From NCBI GenBank assembly GCA_001787465.1, contig MFXJ01000023.1, positions 1 to 11,652 on the forward strand: 11,652 nucleotides of DNA. Direction: 5' to 3'. Positions 5,535-11,403 of this stretch are shown here, piece after piece; position 1 is the stretch's first letter, and each line of letters begins with the position of its first letter. The notes beneath the pieces were generated by a model, which was not told where the DNA came from, did no database searches, and saw nothing but the letters and a program-made list of their open reading frames with translations. The position numbers were made by a program, and so were the translations under genes. Source of the stretch: Candidatus Peregrinibacteria bacterium RIFOXYB2_FULL_32_7. GTDB lineage: Bacteria; Patescibacteriota; Gracilibacteria; UBA1369; GWF2-33-10.

Positions 5535-5594
5535 TTGTATTATTGTGAATTTGTATTTCACAAATATTGTATAATACAATTTAAGAAAAAACAA
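5535..5594 (-). promoter_or_regulatory. Promoter and multi-site operator of the PIN toxin-antitoxin operon
   Basis: The minus-strand promoter TTGTTT (5594-5589), 17 bases, TACAAT (5571-5566) would start RNA near 5559. On the plus strand TTGTAT occurs at 5535, 5551 and 5567, each exactly 16 bp from the next. The last box belongs to the perfect palindrome ATTGTATAATACAAT (5566-5580), which covers the -10. TTGTGAA (5543-5549) and TTCACAA (5557-5563) form a second palindrome over the predicted start. This looks like a cooperative autorepression site. Confidence 0.6.
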
Positions 5595-5616
5595 GACGTT
5601 GGGAGAATTTTATTTT

Positions 5617-7149
5617 CTATCTATTTTCATACACTTCTTCTCTTTTTCCTAAAAGATTTACTAGATATATTTCATTTAAGGATTCTATAGGCACGCTTTC
5701 AATAGGGAAATAAATTAATGGATCAACTAATAGGAATTGTTTTTGATTGGTTGTTTTATCTAGTTTGGTAATGTGATATTCAAGATGCAGATGAGAACCG
5801 GTAGTGTATGGACCAGCACCTTTTGTACCTGGCATGCCTCCGCTTAAACCTACTAAATCGCCTTGAGCAACAATGTCTCCTTTTTTTACAAAAGTTTCAG
5901 AAACATGTCCCAAAACAACACTGTTCCCATTTTCATCAGTAATAATAATTTTATGATAAGCGTAATATTTCGGATTGTCTTCTGAGATATTGTATCCATT
6001 GGCATAAGTGATAATACCGGTCATTGGTGATAAAAGAGGACTGCTTTGAGGTACTCTAATATCAGTTCCTGTATGATTGCCAATACTTGATTTAAAAGGA
6101 TAGTTTGGATCGTTAAAAAGAGCTGTTATGCCTCTATACGGCGATACAGGCCAGATTAAATCCATATCAGAGCTAGGAGTTAGCGCCTGAAATTTTTCGC
6201 GGATTTCATAAGCAAATTCAATGTCAATATCGCTTGTGTATTTATATCTATCTAAATCTTCATTTAATAATTGTAAAGTTTTAAATAAAATTTCAGTTTC
6301 TTTTATTATTTGATCTTCTTCTTTTTTGGCAAAATTAAGACGCTCTTCAAAAACAAATTTTTCTTTTTTTGTGCTTTCTAAAGTTTTTTCTTTTGCTTTC
6401 TTTAAGGCTTCTAAATTTTGTTTTTCGTCATCTGATATTGTTTTGGTTTGTTTTAAATCTTCTTTTTTTGCTTTTAAATCTTCTTTGAGATATAAAAGCG
6501 CGTCTTGATTAATTTTTAACTTTTTTAAAACTTGTTCGGAAGTTTCTTGAAATACTCCTAGATAAGTTATTTCCTGATCAAATTCAGACATGCTTTTATT
6601 CGAAAGCAGAGCTTTTAACGGACTTTTGTTATTAAGAGAATCTGCTTGAGAATCATATGATGAGTAAATTAAATTCAGGATTTCGGACATAAAATCTTTT
6701 TGATTTTTTAACTCTATTTCTTTGATATCAATTTTTTCATTAATTAAAAGGATTTTAGTCTCTTTTTCCGTGATTTGTTTATTTAGGCTGGCAATGATAG
6801 TTTCTTTTGCGCCTATTTCAGAATCGTAATAATCAATTAAATCGCTGAGTTTAGTTATTTCTTTATCTAAAATATTTAATTTCTCTTTTGTGGCATCTAC
6901 AGTTTCATTTTTATTCTTTAATTTTAGTTTGTTTGCTTGAATGGCTTCTTTGATTTTTTGTAAAGCTTTAAGCTGTTGTTGAATTAATTGTTCCATTTTG
7001 TCATCTTCTTCATTTTGTTCTCCATCATTTTTTTGTTGTTCGAAAATGCTTTTAAAATTTTCGTTATTTTGTTCTGCAAAAACAGGATAAATAAAACCAA
7101 TATTTATTAAAATAATAATAATCAGCGATGAAATAACATATTTTTTCAT
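5617..7149 (-). CDS. Secreted coiled-coil M23 (LytM) peptidase, EnvC/PcsB-like
   Basis: 510 residues, exported. The signal peptide is MKKYVISS plus a hydrophobic core, with likely cleavage after VFA (residue 25). Residues about 50-300 are a long Lys/Glu-rich coiled coil, interrupted near 165-200 by SPLKALLSNKSMSEF, a feature also seen in EnvC/PcsB-type proteins. The C-terminal LytM domain (about 330-480) keeps the zinc ligands HTGTD (His359, Asp363) and HLHLE (His453, His455), plus GHV (His415), so it should be an active endopeptidase rather than a degenerate activator. Likely role: cutting peptide crosslinks in murein during division or wall growth. No lipobox or LysM/SH3 domain is visible. 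ATG 7149 fits the signal peptide. It is divergent from rpmA, with its own promoter. Confidence 0.88.
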   Translation of the reverse strand: MKKYVISSLIIIILINIGFIYPVFAEQNNENFKSIFEQQKNDGEQNEEDDKMEQLIQQQLKALQKIKEAIQANKLKLKNKNETVDATKEKLNILDKEITKLSDLIDYYDSEIGAKETIIASLNKQITEKETKILLINEKIDIKEIELKNQKDFMSEILNLIYSSYDSQADSLNNKSPLKALLSNKSMSEFDQEITYLGVFQETSEQVLKKLKINQDALLYLKEDLKAKKEDLKQTKTISDDEKQNLEALKKAKEKTLESTKKEKFVFEERLNFAKKEEDQIIKETEILFKTLQLLNEDLDRYKYTSDIDIEFAYEIREKFQALTPSSDMDLIWPVSPYRGITALFNDPNYPFKSSIGNHTGTDIRVPQSSPLLSPMTGIITYANGYNISEDNPKYYAYHKIIITDENGNSVVLGHVSETFVKKGDIVAQGDLVGLSGGMPGTKGAGPYTTGSHLHLEYHITKLDKTTNQKQFLLVDPLIYFPIESVPIESLNEIYLVNLLGKREEVYENR

Positions 7150-7183
7150 TTTTTATTCTTAACTATATATTTAAAATCTTTCT

Positions 7184-7192
7184 ATTTTATCA
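7184..7192 (-). promoter_or_regulatory. Extended -10 promoter of the M23 peptidase gene
   Basis: Minus-strand TGA followed by TAAAAT (7189-7184) fits an extended -10; the -35 (TTAAGT at 17 bases) is poor. The leader would be about 28 bases, with no strong Shine-Dalgarno (only AAGAAT). Confidence 0.4.
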
Positions 7193-7241
7193 TAAAAATG
7201 GAGATAACTTAATTTAAATACCTAGATTTTATAAAAAAACC

Positions 7242-7270
7242 TTGTAAAAACATAAAATATCGCCTAAAAT
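7242..7270 (+). promoter_or_regulatory. Promoter of rpmA
   Basis: TTGTAA (7242-7247), exactly 17 bases, then TAAAAT (7265-7270). The start near 7277 gives a leader of about 66 bases that contains the tandem repeat 7301-7340. Confidence 0.6.
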
Positions 7271-7300
7271 CTCAAAGCAAATTTGAATTTTTCCCTAAAT

Positions 7301-7340
7301 TTTTCATTTTTCATTTTTTATTTTCATTTTTCATTTTTTT
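7301..7340 (+). repeat. 20-bp tandem duplication in the rpmA leader
   Basis: TTTTCATTTTTCATTTTTTA (7301-7320) is followed directly by a copy ending in T instead of A (7321-7340), 19 of 20 bases identical. Each unit itself holds a repeated TTTTCAT. It ends two bases before the rpmA ATG, so it occupies the ribosome-binding region. Confidence 0.9.
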
Positions 7341-7342
7341 AT

Positions 7343-7621
7343 ATGGCTCATAAGAAGGCTGGTGGTTCGAGTAAAAATGGTCGAAAATCCAATGCTAAAC
7401 GTCGTGGAGTGAAACTTTTCGGTGGAGAATCTGCGAAAGCTGGCAGTATCATAGTACGTCAAAAAGGGACGAAATATTTTCCTGGCGAGAATGTGATGAT
7501 GGGCAGAGATTTTACCTTATTTGCGATTAAAGAAGGTCAGGTCTATTTTAAAGAGAAGAAACAAAAAAAATATGATGGAAGAGTGTTTATTAATACATTT
7601 GCTTGCGTAGGAACTGTTTGA
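7343..7621 (+). CDS. rpmA: 50S ribosomal protein L27
   Basis: Large-subunit protein whose N-terminal tail reaches the peptidyl transferase centre. 92 residues from the ATG at 7343, slightly longer than typical. The start [14 protein letters not shown] is the canonical L27 N terminus, without the cleavable extension found in Firmicutes. The body [39 protein letters not shown] follows the family throughout. An open frame extends 20 codons upstream into the TTTTCAT repeats ([20 protein letters not shown]) and is rejected as a start. L27 usually follows rplU (L21); here no rplU is present and the gene has its own promoter and a hairpin terminator. Confidence 0.95.
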   Translation: MAHKKAGGSSKNGRKSNAKRRGVKLFGGESAKAGSIIVRQKGTKYFPGENVMMGRDFTLFAIKEGQVYFKEKKQKKYDGRVFINTFACVGTV

Positions 7622-7644
7622 TCTACCATTGCTCTTAATTGATG

Positions 7645-7670
7645 CTATACTAAGTATAGTTAATTTTTTT
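7645..7670 (+). terminator. Intrinsic terminator of rpmA
   Basis: CTATAC (7645-7650), a TAA loop and GTATAG (7654-7659) are followed by TTAATTTTTTT (7660-7670). The stem is short and AT-rich, but the T-run is good and the position, 24 bases after the rpmA stop, is right. Confidence 0.6.
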
Positions 7671-7671
7671 G

Positions 7672-7699
7672 TTGAAAATATTTTTTTTCAATCTAATAA
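7672..7699 (+). promoter_or_regulatory. Candidate promoter of the 7714 gene
   Basis: TTGAAA (7672-7677), 16 bases, TAATAA (7694-7699). The start would be near 7706, leaving a leader of under ten bases. TTGAAAA and TTTTCAA (7672-7678, 7685-7691) also form an inverted repeat. Confidence 0.4.
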
Positions 7700-7713
7700 C
7701 TAACAGCTAATTA

Positions 7714-8382
7714 ATGTCACTTGAAGAATTTGGTTTAGACGGTTCACAGGATGCGATTAGTGGTGAAGCGCTGGAGAAACTTGCTGAACAGTTAAGAGAG
7801 AATTCTGCTCATATTAAAGCTTTACGAAAAGAGGAGAAAAAACAGCGAGCCAAAGATAATAAGTTGGTAACAATTTTGATGAGGTTTGTGAAATCCTGCA
7901 AAAGAGATGATTTGGTGGCTTTGATAGCTAGGCTTTTAAGTGATAATGTGCCGGCTAGTTTTATTTTGGCGATAATTTTGCTTGGCAACGATGACATACA
8001 GGCAGAATTAGGAATAAAATTGCAATTACCAGCTGGAATTGATTTCAATCAAGATCATGAACTTCAAGAATTTGATGAGGAACATAAAAAGCCAATTATT
8101 TCGCCAGCGCAGAAAATTATTTTAAATATATGGACAGAAAGTATTATTATGTCAGCCCTTGAGAATCCGTATAAGATTTTGCGTACAGTTCGAGATCCGG
8201 AAGAGAAAGTTAAATCTAGCGCTATACAATTAACAGCATTTATAATTCGCGATTATTTTGAGCAGGAAAAAATAGAGATGGAATTTGAACAAATCAAACC
8301 TTTTGCAGAAATAACATTGAATCGGGTTTTTGTAGAAGTGAGTAAAAGGCTTGCGCAGAAGCAGATCGAGGAGGGAGAATAA
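7714..8382 (+). CDS. Unrecognised helical, probably cytoplasmic protein
   Basis: 222 residues that I cannot assign to a family. There is no signal peptide. Residues 18-50 are strongly charged and helical, possibly a short coiled coil (EKLAEQLRENSAHIKALRKEEKKQRAK). Residues 52-97 contain paired amphipathic to hydrophobic helices (LVTILMRFVK, DDLVALIARLL, ASFILAIILLGNDD). One hydrophobic stretch (82-90) is too short and too flanked by charge to be a convincing membrane anchor. An acidic linker (112-126) leads to a second helical part (132-222) with IILNIWTESIIMSALENPYKILRTV and a charged C terminus. There are no obvious catalytic motifs. The ATG at 7714 has no Shine-Dalgarno. It lies after rpmA, separated by a hairpin terminator, and converges on the SLH gene. 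Codon use resembles its neighbours, so it is probably a resident lineage gene. Confidence 0.75.
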   Translation: MSLEEFGLDGSQDAISGEALEKLAEQLRENSAHIKALRKEEKKQRAKDNKLVTILMRFVKSCKRDDLVALIARLLSDNVPASFILAIILLGNDDIQAELGIKLQLPAGIDFNQDHELQEFDEEHKKPIISPAQKIILNIWTESIIMSALENPYKILRTVRDPEEKVKSSAIQLTAFIIRDYFEQEKIEMEFEQIKPFAEITLNRVFVEVSKRLAQKQIEEGE

Positions 8383-8401
8383 TTTTTATTTTTTAAAAAT
8401 T
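8381..8401. terminator. Hairpin between convergent 7714 gene and SLH gene
   Basis: AATTTTTA (8381-8388), a 5-base T loop and TAAAAATT (8394-8401) are perfect 8-bp arms that contain both stop codons. It could terminate either strand weakly, but is made only of A-T pairs. Confidence 0.35.
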
Positions 8402-9757
8402 ACTTGTCTGTCCAGTTTCAATATCTAAAATCGTATCGTAGGGGCTTCTAAGATATTTTAGGGTTATATTTGCTTGTTTGGAGTAATAATAATCAACTGG
8501 AACGCCCGCGCCTACTCCGATCGGATCAGTTTCTATGATTATTAAATCTGAAAATAAATTTAAAGTTTCTTGGCCTTTGCCGTCAATTTGTATGTTTTGG
8601 TTGGCTTTTGAAATTATTTCATCAAGGTTTGAACTATCAACTGTTCCTTCTTTAACATAAGTTAAACTAGCAATTATTTTATTAATCTCTTCCAGAAATT
8701 GATTTTGCAGGGAGCCTTTTCCGAATTCTATAAATAAAATTAAGATTTTATTGTTAGGAAGATATAAATATTGTTCTTGAGAATAGGTATCATTATTTTC
8801 AAAAGTTCGAATTAAATTTGGAATTTCTGTATTTAAGTCCTGTTTGCAATTATTTGTGCAATAGATTTTCTCTAAATCTCCAAAAAGTTTTTCTTTAGTT
8901 AGATTTTCTTCATTTTCAATTAAAACAATTTTTAAATAAGCGCTTAATTGGCTTAAATTTTGATAATAAATTTGCGAATTTGTGGTGTCTTTTTGCCAAA
9001 TAATAATTTCATTGGTTTTTTCAATTAATGTCCAATCATTAGGATATTTAAGTTGAAAATTTAATTTGGCCATTTCCAGTTTCGGCCAGTTAAGTGAGAT
9101 ATCGAAATTTTCTAAATTATTTTCTTTGATATAGGCAATTCGATAAATTATTTCAAATAAATCGCCACGAGTCAGTTCTTTTTCTGGATGAAGTAGGCCG
9201 TCTATTTGAAGTAGGATAAAGTTTTTTTCAAGAGCAAAATTGGTATAAGGTTCATACCATTGCTGATTCTCAGTTTTTTCAGTAACGCTAAATTCGAAAG
9301 CCAGTAAGCTGATTTTGAGTGCTTCAGCTAGTGATATTGTGTTTTCCGGTTTAAATGTTTTGTCAGGATAGCCCTGAATAAGATTTTGATCTACAGCTGT
9401 TTGTACGTATTCATAAAACCAGTCAGATTCAGATAGATCTAAAAATTGAGAATTGAGAGTTGAGATGTTTGATTCAAATGTTGTGTTGTTACTTTGGTTT
9501 TCCGTTGTGAGCTGTGCGTTATACGCATTTGAGGATTCTAAAATTACTTTTAGGGCTTCGGCGCGGTTAATGGCTTTGTCTGGTTTGACTGTGCCGTCTT
9601 CATATCCTTGAATAATGCCTTTTTCTTCTAAATATTTGATAGCTGAATAATTTTGATGATTTTCCGTGAGATCGGTAAAGGCAAAAATTGATGATGTTTG
9701 AACCGCAATTAGCAATAAAAAAATTAAGACGCAAAGAATTTTTTTAAATTTTTTCAT
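8393..9757 (-). CDS. Secreted S-layer-homology (SLH) domain protein
   Basis: 454 residues, exported and probably bound to the cell wall or S-layer. The signal peptide is MKKFKKILCVLIFLLLIAVQ with cleavage near SIFA (26); there is no lipobox cysteine. Three SLH modules follow: 27-72 (FTDL, IIQGYEDGTVKPDKAINRAEALK), 106-153 (FLDL, LIQGYPDKTFKPENTISLAEALK) and a more diverged third at about 166-208 (QWYEPYTNFALEK, LTRGDLFEII). A Ser/Thr/Asn-rich linker (78-104) separates the first two. Residues 230-370 begin FQLKYPNDW, a start seen in PsbP-like and similar extracytoplasmic domains. The C-terminal part (about 385-454) is unassigned. Cys300 and Cys304 are the only cysteines near each other. Its ATG overlaps the lgt stop as ATGA, so it is translationally coupled to lgt. 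Confidence 0.85.
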   Translation of the reverse strand: MKKFKKILCVLIFLLLIAVQTSSIFAFTDLTENHQNYSAIKYLEEKGIIQGYEDGTVKPDKAINRAEALKVILESSNAYNAQLTTENQSNNTTFESNISTLNSQFLDLSESDWFYEYVQTAVDQNLIQGYPDKTFKPENTISLAEALKISLLAFEFSVTEKTENQQWYEPYTNFALEKNFILLQIDGLLHPEKELTRGDLFEIIYRIAYIKENNLENFDISLNWPKLEMAKLNFQLKYPNDWTLIEKTNEIIIWQKDTTNSQIYYQNLSQLSAYLKIVLIENEENLTKEKLFGDLEKIYCTNNCKQDLNTEIPNLIRTFENNDTYSQEQYLYLPNNKILILFIEFGKGSLQNQFLEEINKIIASLTYVKEGTVDSSNLDEIISKANQNIQIDGKGQETLNLFSDLIIIETDPIGVGAGVPVDYYYSKQANITLKYLRSPYDTILDIETGQTSNF

Positions 9758-10596
9758 TTTTTAGAAAAATGTCCTTTAATAGTTTGATAAAATTTATAAA
9801 TAGCAAAGATAAAAACTAACGCGCTTAACCATTGACTGATTGTTAATTCATAAAAGCGCGGATCAATAACTCTTAAATCTTGAGCGCGGAAAAAATCTAA
9901 TAAAAATCTAGTGAAGCTGTAGTAAATTAGAAAAATGTAGGCAATTTGTCCGGTTTTTGGAAATTTTTTACGCAGACTCCAAAGAAGCAGGAAAGTGATT
10001 AAACCGTTTAAAGATAAATATGCCGAGACTTCATGACGTAAAATGTTATCGTTTAGTAGAGTTGATCCAAATGGGAACCAATGTACTGGCGAACCGATAT
10101 GATCGCCAATTAAAAAACATCCGATTCGTCCAAAGAAAATACCAATTGCAAAACCCGGAGCCATGATGTCAGCGATTTGCCAAAAATTTTTGTTTTTAAT
10201 TTTGGAATATATATATATTGTTAAAATCGCGGCAAAAATTCCGCCGTAAAAAACTAGGCCACCTTCCCAGATTTTGAAAATATCAAGCAGATTTGATGAA
10301 TAATTTTGCCAAAATAAAATAACATAAAGGAGTCGACTGCCAATCACAGATGAAATAATTATCCAAGTGAAAAGGTTGATAATCTCGTCAGGATTTTGTT
10401 TTTTCCTTTTAGCTTCTTTGGTAGCAATGAATAATCCAACCAGCATGCCGATAGCCACCATTAATCCCCAGATTTTGATAGAAAAGTGGCCATAGATTGG
10501 GATTTCGGTAAGTTTAGTGAAAGTCATTGATATAATTGGTAATGGGGGATAGGTAATTGGTCTTAAATTTAAGTCAATAATACTAAGTACTATCAT
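9754..10596 (-). CDS. lgt: Prolipoprotein diacylglyceryl transferase Lgt
   Basis: Membrane enzyme that moves diacylglycerol from phosphatidylglycerol to the lipobox cysteine of prolipoproteins, the first step of lipoprotein maturation. 280 residues, with about seven membrane segments. Family marks: FSIKIWGLMVAIG (38-50), GGLVFYGGIFA (112-122), the signature GRIGCFLIGDHIG (156-168, with the essential Arg157), RHEVSAY (187-193) in place of the usual RHPTQLYE, and FTRFLLDFFRAQD (228-240) with the C-terminal arginines. Cys160 replaces the Asn of proteobacterial Lgt, as in many Gram-positive forms. The first ATG (10596) is given, but family N termini suggest that Met24 (ATG at 10527) is possible. 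The ATGA overlap couples it to the SLH gene; neither that protein nor the M23 protein has a lipobox, so the Lgt substrates lie elsewhere. Confidence 0.92.
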   Translation of the reverse strand: MIVLSIIDLNLRPITYPPLPIISMTFTKLTEIPIYGHFSIKIWGLMVAIGMLVGLFIATKEAKRKKQNPDEIINLFTWIIISSVIGSRLLYVILFWQNYSSNLLDIFKIWEGGLVFYGGIFAAILTIYIYSKIKNKNFWQIADIMAPGFAIGIFFGRIGCFLIGDHIGSPVHWFPFGSTLLNDNILRHEVSAYLSLNGLITFLLLWSLRKKFPKTGQIAYIFLIYYSFTRFLLDFFRAQDLRVIDPRFYELTISQWLSALVFIFAIYKFYQTIKGHFSKK

Positions 10597-10598
10597 GA

Positions 10599-10629
10599 TG
10601 TATACTCAATTGTTTGATTAGGAGTACAA
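10599..10629 (-). promoter_or_regulatory. Tentative promoter region of the lgt-SLH operon
   Basis: Minus-strand TTGTAC (10629-10624) and TATACA (10604-10599) are separated by 19 bases, and TACTC/GAGTA (10603-10607, 10622-10626) form an inverted repeat in the same 31 bases. The -10 sits only two bases before the ATG at 10596, so if this promoter is real, translation would have to start downstream, for example at 10527. The operon might instead be read through from higBA. Confidence 0.3.
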
Positions 10630-10911
10630 TTATGCAAATTTTAATTTAAGTTCTGTTTTGCCTAAAGCTAAAAAAATTCTTGTTATAATATCAATACCAG
10701 CTGAAACTTGAGCGTGTTCAATTCTGCTAATTACAGCAGGAGTTGTTTCTGCTTTTTCAGCAAGATCAGCCATAGAAAGAGATTGATAAGTTCTTTCTTT
10801 GTGAATCGCTTCCGCTAGTCTAATTCTAGCTTTTGCATCTTCTAAATATATTTTTGCTTTTGGATGCTTTTCTGCTTCTGTGAATATATTACTGTATTTT
10901 TTAGTTTTCAT
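10630..10911 (-). CDS. XRE-family (HigA-like) antitoxin
   Basis: 93 residues. A lambda-repressor-type helix-turn-helix occupies about 47-85: SMADLAEKAETTPAVISRIEHAQVS, followed by IDIITRIFLALGKTELKLKF, the closing pattern of HigA-type antitoxins. The first 45 residues (TEAEKHPKAKIYLEDAKARIRLAEAI) are helical and probably contact the toxin. It follows the toxin gene with four bases between stop and start, the toxin-first order typical of higBA. It is expected to neutralise the toxin and to repress the operon at the palindrome 11375-11392. Start at the ATG at 10911, with no Shine-Dalgarno. Confidence 0.82.
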   Translation of the reverse strand: MKTKKYSNIFTEAEKHPKAKIYLEDAKARIRLAEAIHKERTYQSLSMADLAEKAETTPAVISRIEHAQVSAGIDIITRIFLALGKTELKLKFA

Positions 10912-10915
10912 AATT

Positions 10916-11362
10916 TTATATATTTAAAGGAATGTATAGTTTGTCTTTTAAAAAATTTAATTTGAAATTTTCTACTTGATCTAAAATTTTTTCTATCATT
11001 TTATCTACCTTTTGTTTTTTGCCTTTTTCGTATAATTTTGGTTTATCGAAAGCATTTAGGAAAATAATTTGTTTGTCTATTTTTGTGAAAAATGCAATTC
11101 TGATAAGTTTATCTGATTCTTTTATTTTTAGAATACCAATTTCTCTATTCTTATATTTTTGAACAATAGGAGGTAAATCATATTTGCCATTATTTGTGAA
11201 TAAATATTCTAAATGCGCTTTAATATTCATTATTTTTTTCACTTTCTTTCTCTTTTTTTCCTCAGAATCAGTTTTTTCAATAGCGTATTTTTCAAGGTAT
11301 TCTAGAAAAGGAGATTCAAGTTCTCCTTTATTATTTTTAAATGCGTAACAAAATAAGTCCAT
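10916..11362 (-). CDS. RelE/HigB-type (Gp49-like) toxin
   Basis: 148 residues. The core resembles RelE-superfamily Gp49-like toxins: an N-terminal strand (LFCYAFKN), GELESPFLEYL, a long charged helix (about 32-56), then the beta-sheet segment REIGILKIKESDKLIRIAFFTKIDKQIIFLNAFDKPK (about 73-109) and a C-terminal Lys-rich helix. The family phrase 'R-I-x-[FY]-F-x(n)-[IV]-x-L-x-x-F-x-K' is seen as RIAFF...IIFLNAFDK. Such toxins cut mRNA on the ribosome. Residues 26-50 (KTDSEEKKRKKVKKIM) form an unusually charged stretch compared with compact HigB proteins of 90-120 residues. It is transcribed from a near-consensus promoter placed so that the mRNA would begin at or within a base of its ATG. Confidence 0.75.
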   Translation of the reverse strand: MDLFCYAFKNNKGELESPFLEYLEKYAIEKTDSEEKKRKKVKKIMNIKAHLEYLFTNNGKYDLPPIVQKYKNREIGILKIKESDKLIRIAFFTKIDKQIIFLNAFDKPKLYEKGKKQKVDKMIEKILDQVENFKLNFLKDKLYIPLNI

Positions 11363-11367
11363 GGGTT

Positions 11368-11396
11368 ATTATATATTATCTTATAAGATAATGCAA
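11368..11396 (-). promoter_or_regulatory. Near-consensus higBA promoter with an 18-bp operator palindrome
   Basis: Minus-strand TTGCAT (11396-11391), exactly 17 bases, then a perfect TATAAT (11373-11368). The perfect palindrome ATTATCTTATAAGATAAT (11375-11392) fills the spacer and enters the -35. AACCC and then the ATG follow the -10, so the RNA start falls at or next to the start codon. The palindrome is the expected HigA/HigBA binding site. Confidence 0.75.
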
Positions 11397-11403
11397 TTCT
11401 TTT

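Noticed and set aside
5543..5563. PIN promoter palindrome GTGAA-N7-TTCAC as a fourth LexA-type site
   Set aside because: The half-site matches but the spacer is 7 bp, not 6, and the site is better explained as part of the toxin-antitoxin operator set.
6326..6508. Plus-strand open frame of 60 codons
   Set aside because: Antisense of the Lys/Glu-rich coiled coil of the M23 gene, giving Phe/Ser-rich nonsense.
7283..7342. Upstream extension of rpmA by 20 codons
   Set aside because: It translates the TTTTCAT tandem repeats into Phe-rich sequence, while the canonical L27 N terminus begins at 7343.
7809..8048. Minus-strand open frame of 79 codons
   Set aside because: Antisense to the 7714 gene with no start signal or recognisable motif.
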